Below, piece after piece: positions 1 to 7,947 of a stretch of DNA of 64,000 nucleotides. Position 1 is the first letter of the stretch. The number at the start of each line of letters is the position of its first letter. The notes under the pieces are model-generated. The model worked only from the letters and a program-made list of their open reading frames with translations, was not told the DNA's origin and did no database searches. The stretch is taken from NCBI RefSeq assembly GCF_014639875.1, contig NZ_BMGD01000006.1:207866-271865 (forward strand), written 5' to 3'. The position numbers and the translations under genes were made by a program. The DNA is from Blastomonas aquatica (lineage in GTDB: Bacteria > Pseudomonadota > Alphaproteobacteria > Sphingomonadales > Sphingomonadaceae).

Positions 1-2
1 AT

Positions 3-251
3 GTTCTGTTCAACTCGGCGGCCAAGCTGGGCAACAAGGCGGTGGGAGTCATCTTGACCGGGATGGGCAGCGACGGCGCGGAAGGGTTGCTGAAAATGCG
101 CCAGGCCGGAGCCCGCACCTTCGGTCAGAACGCACAGTCATGCGTCGTCTACGGCATGCCCAGGGCGGCTGCCGAAATCGGCGCGGTCGAACAGGAATTG
201 GATCTGTCTGCGATGCCAAGGGCGATCATCACCGCCTGCCGCAGCAAGTGA
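3..251 (+). CDS. cheB: CheB chemoreceptor methylesterase, C-terminal end (partial)
   Basis: The reading frame is open at the left edge and ends at 251. It shows the last part of a CheB methylesterase domain: the stretch [15 protein letters not shown] is the family signature around the catalytic aspartate, and a MPRAA motif follows. CheB removes methyl (or amide) groups from chemoreceptor glutamates to adapt signalling, and is switched on by phosphorylation of its receiver domain, which lies outside the window. cheY starts 13 bp downstream and cheD follows, so this is the end of a chemotaxis operon whose cheA, cheW and cheR genes probably lie to the left. Confidence 0.93.
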   Translation, partial: VLFNSAAKLGNKAVGVILTGMGSDGAEGLLKMRQAGARTFGQNAQSCVVYGMPRAAAEIGAVEQELDLSAMPRAIITACRSK

Positions 252-263
252 ACGGGAGTTATT

Positions 264-653
264 ATGCCGGCAGCATCTGATATCAAGGTAATGGTGGTCG
301 ATGATCAGACCAGCATGCGTGCGATGATCCGTCGCACGCTGCAGGATCTGGGTTTTCGCGATGTGCGCGACAAGGCGGCTGCGGCCGAAGCGTTGGAAGA
401 CATCCGTACCAATCGCGTCCATCTGGTCATTTCGGACTACAACATGCCCGACATGGATGGACTGCAGTTCCTTCAGGAAGTGCGCAAGGATCCGGTCATC
501 GGCAAGACGGTGTTCATCATGCTCACCGCTTCGGCGGAAAAGGAGATCGTCCAGAAAGCGGCGGCCATGGGAGTCAACAACTACGTGGTCAAACCGTTCA
601 CGCCGTTCGCGCTGAAGGACAAGATCGAACGCGTCTTTGGCGCTCTGACCTAA
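264..653 (+). CDS. cheY: CheY-type single-domain response regulator
   Basis: A 129-residue stand-alone receiver domain. Acidic residues D13 and D14, phosphoacceptor D58 in ISDYNMPDMDG, T88 and K110 are all in place, so it should be phosphorylated by CheA. It is expected to bind the flagellar switch (FliM, FliN) and change motor behaviour. It sits between cheB and cheD, and GGGAG lies just upstream of the ATG. Position and length make it the motor-binding CheY. A phosphate-sink role cannot be ruled out, because alphaproteobacteria often carry several CheY proteins. Confidence 0.93.
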   Translation: MPAASDIKVMVVDDQTSMRAMIRRTLQDLGFRDVRDKAAAAEALEDIRTNRVHLVISDYNMPDMDGLQFLQEVRKDPVIGKTVFIMLTASAEKEIVQKAAAMGVNNYVVKPFTPFALKDKIERVFGALT

Positions 654-657
654 CGCC

Positions 658-1170
658 ATGCGCCGGATTGCCATCATCCAGGGCGAGCACCGCGTGCTCA
701 CCGAGCCCGACACCATGCTGACGACCGTCCTGGGCTCGTGCGTCGCCGTGTGCCTGCACGACCCGGTCGCCCGGGTGGGCGGCATGAACCATTTTCTGCT
801 CGGGGAACCGATGGCAGGACATGCGCTCAAGCCGGAAGAACTGCATCGCTACGGCGTGCACGCGATGGAACTGCTCATCAACGCGATGATGCAGGCCGGG
901 GCCGTGCGTGACCGGATGTGTGGGCACCTCTATGGCGGAGGCAACATCGTCGCCGGCCTGGGCCAGATCGGCAGCAGCAACGCCGCGTTCGCTCGCAGGT
1001 TCATGGAGACCGAAGGGCTGCAAGTGAAGCGCTGCGATCTTGGCGGCAACAGCGCTCGGAAAGTGGAATTCTTGCCCTATGACGGCAGGGTGCGCTCGCT
1101 GATCGTCAAGGACGTCGTACCCGAGGCTCGTCCGCAGCGCATCATGGCGCATGACGTCGAACTGTTCTGA
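658..1170 (+). CDS. cheD: CheD chemoreceptor glutamine deamidase
   Basis: A 170-residue protein with the CheD fold signature LTTVLGSCVAVCLHDP, which carries the nucleophilic cysteine C28, followed by GGMNHFLL with the catalytic histidine H45. A further conserved segment, YGGGNIVAGL, lies near residue 85. CheD deamidates glutamines in receptor signalling domains, matching the three chemoreceptors encoded near 50 kb. The ATG lies 4 bp after the cheY stop, so the two are co-translated. Confidence 0.92.
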   Translation: MRRIAIIQGEHRVLTEPDTMLTTVLGSCVAVCLHDPVARVGGMNHFLLGEPMAGHALKPEELHRYGVHAMELLINAMMQAGAVRDRMCGHLYGGGNIVAGLGQIGSSNAAFARRFMETEGLQVKRCDLGGNSARKVEFLPYDGRVRSLIVKDVVPEARPQRIMAHDVELF

Positions 1171-1209
1171 GCTAGTTCGCTCTGTCCGCATCAGATTCCC
1201 GAGGTAACT

Positions 1210-1500
1210 ATGACCACTCTAAACCAGCAGACCGCGAGCCTTTGCAGAGCCATCGCTGACGAAATCCGCCAGGTCAGCAACCTGGTCGAGGAACTCGCCA
1301 ATGTGCTGGTTTGCGACGAGGAAGTTGCGATGAAGCACATTCACCGGCTTCAGGCCTTCGACCTGCTGGTGCAGCGCTCGGCAGAAAGTGCCAGGCTGCT
1401 CGACCGGATCGCATCGGGTGTGCAAACGCAGCTCGCGGTCGATGAGGTGTGCCTCGAAGAGCTCCAGCAGCGGCTGCGGGCAAAGGTTGAGGTCATCTAA
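1210..1500 (+). CDS. Small helical protein, possible CheZ-like CheY phosphatase
   Basis: A 96-residue, cysteine-containing, almost entirely helical protein with no signal peptide or membrane segment. I do not recognise a named family. Residues 48-55 read LQAFDLLV followed by Q55, so D51 and Q55 are spaced D-x-x-x-Q in a predicted helix. That is the spacing of the catalytic Asp and Gln in the CheZ phosphatase. No canonical cheZ, cheC or cheX was seen in the window, and the gene sits between cheD and motB, where a CheY-P phosphatase would make sense. The function is inferred. GAGG lies upstream of the ATG. Confidence 0.7.
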   Translation: MTTLNQQTASLCRAIADEIRQVSNLVEELANVLVCDEEVAMKHIHRLQAFDLLVQRSAESARLLDRIASGVQTQLAVDEVCLEELQQRLRAKVEVI

Positions 1501-1502
1501 TC

Positions 1503-2342
1503 GTGGCGCAAAATTCCGATCGCCCCATCGTTATCAGAAGGGTGAAGAAAGTCGTCGGCGGCGGCCATCACGGCGGTGCCTGGAAAGTCGCGTATGCCGA
1601 TTTCGTAACCGCCATGATGGCCTTTTTCATGCTGCTTTGGCTCACTGCCAATCCCGACAAGGAAAAGCTGAAGGGCCTTGCCGAGTATTTCACCCCGGTC
1701 GATCCGGGCGCATCATCGGCAACCCCTTCCGATTCCACCGCAGGCAACAGTCGTGCCGCGCAGTCGAGCAGGCCGGCCCCGGCAGGGACGCCGGCGAGTG
1801 AAGCTGCGACCGTCGGCGCGGCAAGGGGCGGCAGCGCCAATGTGCCCGATGCCTCTCTGCGAATCTTGGCTCAGGAATTGCGACTGGAGATCGATTCCTC
1901 GTCCGTGCCGGCCGACGCAGCGAACACCATCAAGATGGAGACCGACAATGGAAAGATCATCATCAGCCTGATGGACACTGCCAAGCGCCCGATGTTCCGC
2001 GACGGCTCGGGAGAACTAAACGCCTATGCCGTCGGCCTGTTGTCGCGGATTGCGCGCAAGGTCGTTGGCACCGGTGCCACGATCGCGCTTGAGGGGCATA
2101 CCGATGCCGGCGGCGGGCTCAGCGAGGCCAACTGGAAACTGTCTGGTGATCGTGCACAGGCGGCGCGCAATGTGATGACGGCTGCAGGCCTGTCTCCGGA
2201 TCGGTTCAGCCAGGTCGCGGCGCTGGCCAGCACGCGCCCGGTCTATCCCGACCAGCCCATGCGCGCAGAAAACCGACGCATCGCCATCGTGATCCAGTCC
2301 GATCAATCCGCCCTCCCCCCCGATACGACCTTCAAGCTTTAA
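1503..2342 (+). CDS. motB: MotB flagellar stator protein
   Basis: A 279-residue protein from a GTG start placed 2 bp after the previous stop. The N-terminal basic segment is followed by one membrane helix, VAYADFVTAMMAFFMLLWL, in which D33 is the proton-carrying aspartate of MotB. A Pro/Ala/Ser-rich linker at about residues 65-110 leads to an OmpA-like peptidoglycan-binding domain with LEGHTDAGG and a NWKLSGDRAQAARN helix. MotB forms the stator with MotA and anchors it to the cell wall. No motA gene is visible in the window, so MotA must be encoded elsewhere. MotE is encoded at 30.5 kb. Confidence 0.92.
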   Translation: MAQNSDRPIVIRRVKKVVGGGHHGGAWKVAYADFVTAMMAFFMLLWLTANPDKEKLKGLAEYFTPVDPGASSATPSDSTAGNSRAAQSSRPAPAGTPASEAATVGAARGGSANVPDASLRILAQELRLEIDSSSVPADAANTIKMETDNGKIIISLMDTAKRPMFRDGSGELNAYAVGLLSRIARKVVGTGATIALEGHTDAGGGLSEANWKLSGDRAQAARNVMTAAGLSPDRFSQVAALASTRPVYPDQPMRAENRRIAIVIQSDQSALPPDTTFKL

Positions 2343-2355
2343 GGAGCTGCAAGAG

Positions 2356-2808
2356 ATGTCCGCTATCAAGAAAGCGCTGGGAGCGATCGCGCTGCTCGCT
2401 GCCGGATTGGGCGTGGGAAGTGGCGCAGGCTTCGCAACGACTATGTTGCTTGGCCAACCCTCAAAAACAGCCCCGGAAAAGGCCCCCAAGATCGAAACGA
2501 CGTTCGTCGAAGTCGATGAGGTCGTTGCACCGCTTGTGCTGCCTGATGGTGAACGGCTTGCCGGCTATGTCTCCTTCCAGCTGGCGCTGGAAGTTGAGGA
2601 CGATCAGGCTGACATCGTCGCCGCGCGGTTGCCCGTGCTGCGTCACGAAATCAACATGCGCGCCTATCTCAAGCCAATGGCGAGCGGACCCGACGGGACG
2701 CTGCCGACGCTCGAGATATTCCGCAAGGTGGTGGTCGAAGCGGCCGATGTCGCCTTCGGCGAAGGCGCGGTGAAGTCCGTCGCCATTGCCCGGGTCAACC
2801 CGGCTTGA
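2356..2808 (+). CDS. Membrane-anchored FliL-like protein
   Basis: A 150-residue protein with an N-terminal membrane segment (about residues 7-33, Ala/Gly/Leu-rich) and a small extracytoplasmic domain. AGGAG ten bases before the ATG supports the start. The domain pattern, L-x-x-DG-x-R-x-x-G followed by an amphipathic strand and MPVLR/LPVLR-x-E, also occurs in the minus-strand protein at 31.2 kb. Both recall the periplasmic domain of FliL, the stator-associated stomatin-like protein, but are shorter than the fliL at 28.7 kb. Its place directly after motB suggests a stator-assisting role. The family assignment is tentative. Confidence 0.72.
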   Translation: MSAIKKALGAIALLAAGLGVGSGAGFATTMLLGQPSKTAPEKAPKIETTFVEVDEVVAPLVLPDGERLAGYVSFQLALEVEDDQADIVAARLPVLRHEINMRAYLKPMASGPDGTLPTLEIFRKVVVEAADVAFGEGAVKSVAIARVNPA

Positions 2809-2826
2809 ATTCGAAGGGATACGCCA

Positions 2827-3507
2827 ATGCTTCACGACCAGTCCTCATCCCTCCCTGCCTACGAGCAGGGCATTTCCGGCCCGGTGCAGAAATTTGCGGC
2901 ACGGGACGAGCGGACGGTGACGCTGTTCATGCTGGGCCGGCTGTGGCACCAGGGCAGCGATACCATCTGCCGGATCCGCAACATCTCGCCCGGCGGAATG
3001 CGCATAGAGACCGCGATGCCGCTTCAGGCCGGGGAGAAGGTTTCGCTCGAAACGCGCAGCAGTAGCTACCTCGATGGGCAGGTTGCGTGGACCAAGGATC
3101 TCGCTGCGGGCATCCGCTTTGCCGATACGGTCGAACACGGCACGCTGCTCGTCGCGCCAGCCGGTCGCACAGGCAAGGCGCTGACCGTGCGCGCACCGCG
3201 GTTTCCCGCTGCCGTGCGTGCGACGATGCGCGTCGATGGCTGGAGGTCGAAGGTCCGGGTCGTCAACATCTCGCTGAGCGGATGCGCCGTGCTGGCGTCG
3301 ACAACCCCTCCCCATGGCAGCGTGGGCGAACTGACCATTTCAGGCTTGCGCCCGTTGAAGTTTGCGCCCCGCTGGACACAGGACGGGCTTGCCGGGCTTA
3401 CGTTTCTCGAGAGGCTGGGCTTTGGCGAGCTTGCGCACTGGCTTGGCAAGCCGGAAATGCGTTTCATGCTCGAAGGCGGCAAGATCCCCGAGGATCACGC
3501 GCGCTAA
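2827..3507 (+). CDS. Double PilZ-domain protein, probable c-di-GMP effector
   Basis: A 226-residue soluble protein containing two PilZ-like halves. The first (about residues 20-105) has RDERTVT followed by RNISPGGMRIE. The second (about 115-200) has RFPAAVRATMRV followed by VNISLSGCAVL. The D/N-x-S-x-x-G element is recognisable in both halves, while the upstream arginine motif is weak, so cyclic-di-GMP binding is probable in only one half, if any. PilZ proteins often act as motor brakes, and this gene ends the che-motB operon. Its ATG lies 19 bp past the previous stop, with GAAGGGAT upstream. It converges on fliP. Confidence 0.85.
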   Translation: MLHDQSSSLPAYEQGISGPVQKFAARDERTVTLFMLGRLWHQGSDTICRIRNISPGGMRIETAMPLQAGEKVSLETRSSSYLDGQVAWTKDLAAGIRFADTVEHGTLLVAPAGRTGKALTVRAPRFPAAVRATMRVDGWRSKVRVVNISLSGCAVLASTTPPHGSVGELTISGLRPLKFAPRWTQDGLAGLTFLERLGFGELAHWLGKPEMRFMLEGGKIPEDHAR

Positions 3508-3526
3508 AGCGCGCGCGCCCGGTACG

Positions 3527-4261
3527 TCACCCGCTGCCGAAGCTCTTGAGCAGCGAGCCTGCCACCAGCGCCCAGCCATCGACCAGCACAAAGAACACGA
3601 TCTTCATCGGCAGCGAGATGGTCGGTGGCGGAAGCATCATCATTCCCATCGCCATCAACACGGCGGACACCGCCAGATCGATGATCAGAAACGGCAGCAG
3701 CAGCAGAAAGCCGATCTCGAAACCGCGGCGCAGTTCGGAAATCATGAACGCCGGAGCCAGGGTCGTCAGCGGAATCTCCGCCCGGTCCCCCGCAGGTTTG
3801 CCTGACAGTTCGACAAAAAGCTGCAGATCGCTCTCGCTCACCTGCCCCAGCATGAACTGCCTGAACGGCTCCGAGGTGCGTTCGAACGCCTTCGTCTCCG
3901 ATATCCGGCCCTCGGTATAGGGTACGACGCCACCGCTCCATGCCTTTTCGAAAGTAGGAGCCATCACGAAGAACGAGAGGAACAGGGCGAGGCTGATGAT
4001 CACCGGATTGGGCGGAACGCCGGGAGCGCCGATCCCCGTGCGCAGCAGCGACAGCGCCACCACGATCCGGGTGAAGGAGGTGACCGTCATCAATATGCCG
4101 GGCGCCAGGCTCAGCACGGTGAGCATCAGGACAAGCTGGAGCACGTTGCCCGATACCGAACCATTGCCGTTCAGCGCGATCGTCGCGCTTTGTGCAAAGG
4201 CAACCTCGGGCAACGCGAGCAGAACGGTGCCGACGCCGCCCCTCAGGATACTGCGGTTCAT
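3527..4261 (-). CDS. fliP: FliP flagellar export gate protein
   Basis: A 244-residue membrane protein of normal FliP length. It has a cleavable signal-like N-terminus (LLALPEVAFAQ) and the family blocks VLSLAPGILMTVTSFTRI, VVALSLLRTG and PAFMISELRRGFEIGFLLL, ending in two further hydrophobic helices. FliP, FliQ and FliR form the export gate of the flagellar type III secretion system in the inner membrane. It overlaps the fliO stop by ATGA. It is transcribed as fliN-fliO-fliP away from fliQ-fliR-flhB, which are on the other strand 1.5 kb away. Confidence 0.96.
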   Translation of the reverse strand: MNRSILRGGVGTVLLALPEVAFAQSATIALNGNGSVSGNVLQLVLMLTVLSLAPGILMTVTSFTRIVVALSLLRTGIGAPGVPPNPVIISLALFLSFFVMAPTFEKAWSGGVVPYTEGRISETKAFERTSEPFRQFMLGQVSESDLQLFVELSGKPAGDRAEIPLTTLAPAFMISELRRGFEIGFLLLLPFLIIDLAVSAVLMAMGMMMLPPPTISLPMKIVFFVLVDGWALVAGSLLKSFGSG

Positions 4262-4692
4262 GCCAGTTGCTCGCTTTTTTCAGCCGCCCGAGCGGTGTTT
4301 TGCTGGGGTAGGTGCCAGCGCGCGCGCTTGGGCCGTTCGCGCTTTCCTGCCTGCGCAGCGGCACGAGCCGGCGGGGCGTGAAGCACACTTATGGGCGCCT
4401 GCAACTCGGGTGGTTCGGGCGACCGCACAACCATATCTTCGGAGGACACCATGACATGGCCCTCGGGTGCGACGATAACGAGATGTTCGCGACCATCGCA
4501 ACGGATCAACACCGCAGAACGGCGCTGGTCGATGGTAAGACGCTCGACCAGCTCGAGCCGCTGCTCGGCGCGGTGCCCCACCCTGCCCGGCAAGCGAAGA
4601 TCAAACCGGCGGGTGGCCCATAGAGCGCCCGCCAGAATGCCCAGCAGCAGCGCCAGCGCGCCCAGCGCGCGCAACATTCCCAGAATGTCCAT
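4258..4692 (-). CDS. fliO: FliO-like flagellar export assembly protein
   Basis: A 144-residue protein with one N-terminal membrane helix (ALGALALLLGILAGALWATRR), a short beta-rich domain with LERLTIDQRRSAVLIRCDG, and a basic Pro/Ala-rich tail. FliO proteins are poorly conserved, but the topology, the motif order and the exact position between fliN and fliP (ATGA overlap with fliP, 3 bp gap after fliN) identify it. FliO helps assemble the FliP ring. Confidence 0.85.
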   Translation of the reverse strand: MDILGMLRALGALALLLGILAGALWATRRFDLRLPGRVGHRAEQRLELVERLTIDQRRSAVLIRCDGREHLVIVAPEGHVMVSSEDMVVRSPEPPELQAPISVLHAPPARAAAQAGKRERPKRARWHLPQQNTARAAEKSEQLA

Positions 4693-4695
4693 GGG

Positions 4696-4929
4696 TTAGC
4701 GTTTCGCGCTGACGAGCTCGGAAATTTCGAGCAGCATTCTGTCCCCATCGACGAGGATCTGTCCACGCGCGACCAGCTGGCCGTTCATGAATAGCTGCGT
4801 CGGATCGTCTTCATTGCGATCCAGAGGGATCATCGCGCCGCGCGACATTTTCAGCACCTGCCGGATCGGCAGCGTCGTCGAGCCCAGAACAATTGTGCAT
4901 TCGACCGAGATGTCATTGAGTACGGACAT
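4696..4929 (-). CDS. fliN: FliN-type switch protein, short form
   Basis: A 77-residue protein, essentially the bare SpoA (FliN C-terminal) domain: VECTIVLGSTTLPIRQVL, then GAMIPLDR, FMNGQLVARGQIL and LLEISELVS. I chose the ATG at 4927-4929 because GGGAG lies nine bases upstream. A longer reading frame would extend into the divergent control region. SpoA domains build the C-ring at the base of the motor and dock the export ATPase complex. A second, longer FliN is encoded at 17.2 kb, so this may be the paralogue dedicated to export or to ring assembly. Confidence 0.88.
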   Translation of the reverse strand: MSVLNDISVECTIVLGSTTLPIRQVLKMSRGAMIPLDRNEDDPTQLFMNGQLVARGQILVDGDRMLLEISELVSAKR

Positions 4930-4951
4930 GGCAGGCAACTCCCTTGGCCAT

Positions 4952-5010
4952 ATTCTAGGCAGAAAAGTCCATCCTCGAGCCGCAGCTAGGCAAAATTTTC
5001 CTATTAGAAG
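4952..5010. promoter_or_regulatory. Divergent control region between fliN and flgC
   Basis: Within the 119-bp gap between divergent fliN and flgC are three elements. On the minus strand, CTAGAATATGG (4948-4958) sits 23 bp before the fliN start. At 4989-5001 is GGCAAAATTTTCC, resembling elements upstream of fliF. At 5001-5010 is CTATTAGAAG, resembling the recurrent flagellar -10 element. The assignments rest on recurrence across the window, not on known start sites. Confidence 0.5.
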
Positions 5011-5048
5011 AACGACAGCGCTGCGGCGCACCACGATTTGGACGAACC

Positions 5049-5456
5049 ATGACCCTTGAAACCTCGATTGGAATTTCAGCATCCGGCCTGCGCGCGCAAT
5101 CACTCAGGATGCGGGTGATCGCCGAAAACCTGGCCAACGCCAATTCGGTGGCCGACACGCCCGGCGGCGATCCATACCGGCGCAAGGTGCCCATCTTCCG
5201 CGCCACAGTGGACCGCATGAACGGCGGGAGCACCGTCGAGGTGACCAGCATCAGACCCGACCAATCGGAGCTGCCGCGCATCTACCAGCCTGGCAACCCG
5301 GGTGCGGACGCTGAGGGGTACGTCAAGCAGCCCAACGTCAATTCGCTTGTGGAGACCGCAGACATGAAGGCCGCACAGCGCTCGTACGAGGCCAATCTCA
5401 ACGCCATCGAGGCTGCGCGCAGCCTGACGATGCGCACCATCGATCTGCTCAAGTAA
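5049..5456 (+). CDS. flgC: FlgC proximal rod protein
   Basis: A 135-residue rod protein of normal length. The N-terminal flagellar rod motif SGLRAQSLRMRVIAENLANANS and the C-terminal helix VETADMKAAQRSYEANLNAIEA are both typical of FlgC. The central YRRKVPIF and GYVKQPNVN segments also match the family. FlgC is exported through the type III apparatus and polymerises in the proximal rod. It is the first gene of flgC-fliE-fliQ-fliR-flhB. Unusually, its usual partner flgB lies 5 kb away on the other strand. Confidence 0.96.
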   Translation: MTLETSIGISASGLRAQSLRMRVIAENLANANSVADTPGGDPYRRKVPIFRATVDRMNGGSTVEVTSIRPDQSELPRIYQPGNPGADAEGYVKQPNVNSLVETADMKAAQRSYEANLNAIEAARSLTMRTIDLLK

Positions 5457-5468
5457 GGAACCCATATC

Positions 5469-5798
5469 ATGTCCATCAGTGCTTTTGACGCAGTCGCCGC
5501 TTATGGCGGCATTCCCGCGATCAAGACAGGCGGCGCGGCTTCGGCAGGCAGTTTAGGCGGCGGCGTTGGCGGCGGAGAGGACGCCAGCTTCGGCGACATG
5601 GTCTCCGGGTTGGTCGCTGACACCGCAGGCAAGCTTCAGGCCGCCGAGCAGGCGAGCATCCGCCAGGTTGCCGGCAAGGGCGACCTTATCGATGTCGTGA
5701 CCGCCATCGGTGCCGCCGAGACCGCACTCGATACCATGGTCGCGGTGCGCGACCGGGTGGTGAGCGCCTACGGCGAAATCATGCGGATGCAGATTTGA
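5469..5798 (+). CDS. fliE: FliE MS-ring/rod junction protein
   Basis: A 109-residue protein with a Gly-rich N-terminal region and the FliE C-terminal helices: SFGDMVSGLV, AEQASIRQVAGKGDLIDVV and AIGAAETALDTMVAVRDRVVSAY. FliE links the MS-ring to the rod and is an early export substrate. AAGGAA lies upstream of the ATG, and the gap to flgC is 12 bp. Confidence 0.95.
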   Translation: MSISAFDAVAAYGGIPAIKTGGAASAGSLGGGVGGGEDASFGDMVSGLVADTAGKLQAAEQASIRQVAGKGDLIDVVTAIGAAETALDTMVAVRDRVVSAYGEIMRMQI

Positions 5799-5819
5799 CC
5801 GTCTGAGGGACCCAACACC

Positions 5820-6083
5820 ATGGACTCCAACGACGCCATCCAGATCGCCTATGCGGCGCTGATCGTGGTCCTCACGGTTGCGGGGCCGCTGTTGCTCACC
5901 TCGCTGGTGATCGGGGTGGTCATCGGCCTGCTCCAGGCGCTCACGCAGGTTCAGGAAATGACGCTGACCTTCGTGCCCAAGCTCGTCGTCATGGGTCTTG
6001 TCTTCATGCTGTGCCTACCGATGATCGGTGATGCACTGTCGGGTTTCATGACGCAGGTCACCGACCGGATCGTGGCCGGCTGA
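5820..6083 (+). CDS. fliQ: FliQ flagellar export gate protein
   Basis: An 87-residue protein with two long membrane helices around the conserved GLLQALTQVQEMTLTFVPKL block, the diagnostic FliQ sequence. GAGGGA precedes the ATG. FliQ, FliP and FliR assemble the helical export gate. The tight spacing to fliE (21 bp) and fliR (4 bp) supports one transcript. Confidence 0.96.
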   Translation: MDSNDAIQIAYAALIVVLTVAGPLLLTSLVIGVVIGLLQALTQVQEMTLTFVPKLVVMGLVFMLCLPMIGDALSGFMTQVTDRIVAG

Positions 6084-6087
6084 CCGC

Positions 6088-6837
6088 ATGGACCAGCTGC
6101 CAGCCCAATTGTCAGGCTTCCTGATTGTCTTCGCCCGGCTCGGCGCGGTGCTGATGGTGCTTCCGGTGTTTTCCGAGGACGCCGTGCCCGGGCGCATCCG
6201 GCTGTTGATCGCGCTTGCCATTTCTTTCGCATTGTTCGCGCTGGTCGGCCCGAAGGTTCCGGCGGTGGGAAGCGATATCGAACTGGCAACGCTGGTCGTG
6301 GCCGAGCTGCTGACCGGGTTGGCACTCGGCATGATCGTGCGGATCATGTTCCTTGCCACCACCATTGCAGGTTCGATCATCAGCCTGCAGACCGGGCTGA
6401 CATCGGCGGTGATGCCCGATGCCGCATTGGGCGGACAACTGCCGGTGCTTGCCAAACTGGTCAGTGTATCGGCTGCGGTCGTGTGCCTTGCGCTTGGCAT
6501 CCATCACCTGTGGATCAAGGCGATGCTGAACAGCTACAACGTTTTCCCGATCGGCGGACTTCCGCCGGCTGCGGATTACGCCCAACTGGCGATCGCGACC
6601 ATCTCGCGTGCGATGGAACTGGGGATCAGCCTGGCAGCGCCGCTGATCGTCTATGGCATTGTCTTCAATGTCGCATTGGGCCTTGCCGCACGTCTGGCAC
6701 CGACCATCCAGGTGTTCTTCATCACCCAGCCGCTGAACATCCTGCTGGGATTGACCCTTTTTGCCGCCACCTTGGGCGCTGTGCTGACCGGCTTTGCCAC
6801 TGCGATGGCGCAATGGATGCAGGGAGGCTGGGTCTGA
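6088..6837 (+). CDS. fliR: FliR flagellar export gate protein
   Basis: A 249-residue polytopic membrane protein with about six hydrophobic segments. FliR-type motifs include FARLGAVLMVLPVFSEDAVPGRIRLLIAL near the N-terminus (shown here only in outline), LQTGLTSAVMPD in the middle, and FFITQPLNILLGL near the end. It follows fliQ by 4 bp and precedes flhB by 3 bp, the conserved export-gate order. Confidence 0.95.
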   Translation: MDQLPAQLSGFLIVFARLGAVLMVLPVFSEDAVPGRIRLLIALAISFALFALVGPKVPAVGSDIELATLVVAELLTGLALGMIVRIMFLATTIAGSIISLQTGLTSAVMPDAALGGQLPVLAKLVSVSAAVVCLALGIHHLWIKAMLNSYNVFPIGGLPPAADYAQLAIATISRAMELGISLAAPLIVYGIVFNVALGLAARLAPTIQVFFITQPLNILLGLTLFAATLGAVLTGFATAMAQWMQGGWV

Positions 6838-6840
6838 GCG

Positions 6841-7908
6841 ATGGCGGGCAGCGATTCAGGCGACAAGACGCACGATCCGACGGAGAAGAAGCTATCCGAC
6901 GCGCGTAAAAAGGGCGATGTCGCCGGCGCACCCGAGATGCGCCACGCCAGCATGTTCGTTGCGGCGCTCGTCGCACTGGGCAGCCTGGGAACGTTTGCGG
7001 TTTCCCAGATGCTCACGATCTTCGTCAAACTGTGGGGCGATGCCGACGACATCCTGATCGATAGCGGAACCGGCCACCATTTTGCCGCGATGCTGCTTCG
7101 TGAGCTGGGTATGGCGATCGGCCCGCTGCTGGCGATGCTGCTCGGGTTCGCCATGCTGTCCTTCTTCCTGCAAAGCCATCCCACGCTCGCCTGGTCACGG
7201 CTCAAGCTCAAATGGGACAAGCTGTCCCCGCTGGCCGGCATCAAGCGGCTGTTCGGCAAATCGGCTTTTGTCGAGTTTGCCAAAACGTTGGCGAAGTTCA
7301 GCTTCGTCGCCACCGTGGTGCTGACCGTCATCTGGCCGCATGCGGGCGAGATCGAGGGTATGGTCGGTGCCTCTGCGGCAACCGTGGGCAAGACCGCGGC
7401 AGCGCTTGTCGTGATGATGGTCCAGGCCGCCGCGATCCTCGTCGTGGCGCTTGCCGGGCTCGATTTCTTCTACCAGCGCAGCGCCTTCTTCAAAAAGATG
7501 CGCATGTCGCTGCAGGAGATCAAGGACGAGTATAAGGAGAGCGATGGCGATCCCAAGATCAAGGCCAGGATCCGCGCGATCGGCATGGAACGGTCGAAGC
7601 GCCGGATGATGGCCAAGGTGTCGAAGGCGAGCGTCATCGTCACCAATCCGACGCACTATGCCGTCGCGCTGCAATATGACCATGGAGCGATGGCGGCGCC
7701 GGTGGTGGTGGCGAAGGGTGTCGACGAGATTGCGCTGAAAATCCGCGAGATAGCCGCCGAACACGGGATCCCTATCGTCGAGAGGCCGCCGCTGGCGCGC
7801 GCGCTCCACGCCAATGCACAGCTCGATCGTCCGATCCCGACCGAGCATTACGCGGCCGTCGCCGAGATCATCTCCTATGTGATGAAGCTTGCGCGAAAGG
7901 CGAGGTAA
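6841..7908 (+). CDS. flhB: FlhB export switch protein
   Basis: A 355-residue protein with the hydrophilic N-terminus DPTEKKLSDARKKGDV, four membrane helices, and a cytoplasmic domain carrying the autocleavage motif N269-P-T-H272. FlhB changes export specificity from rod and hook subunits to filament subunits once FliK reports hook completion. The self-cleavage site is intact. The gene ends the fliQ-fliR-flhB run. A small hairpin (7911-7926) follows the stop. Confidence 0.96.
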   Translation: MAGSDSGDKTHDPTEKKLSDARKKGDVAGAPEMRHASMFVAALVALGSLGTFAVSQMLTIFVKLWGDADDILIDSGTGHHFAAMLLRELGMAIGPLLAMLLGFAMLSFFLQSHPTLAWSRLKLKWDKLSPLAGIKRLFGKSAFVEFAKTLAKFSFVATVVLTVIWPHAGEIEGMVGASAATVGKTAAALVVMMVQAAAILVVALAGLDFFYQRSAFFKKMRMSLQEIKDEYKESDGDPKIKARIRAIGMERSKRRMMAKVSKASVIVTNPTHYAVALQYDHGAMAAPVVVAKGVDEIALKIREIAAEHGIPIVERPPLARALHANAQLDRPIPTEHYAAVAEIISYVMKLARKAR

Positions 7909-7947
7909 AACTGGCTCGCAAGCCAGGCTTGCCAGGTTAACGGCCCC

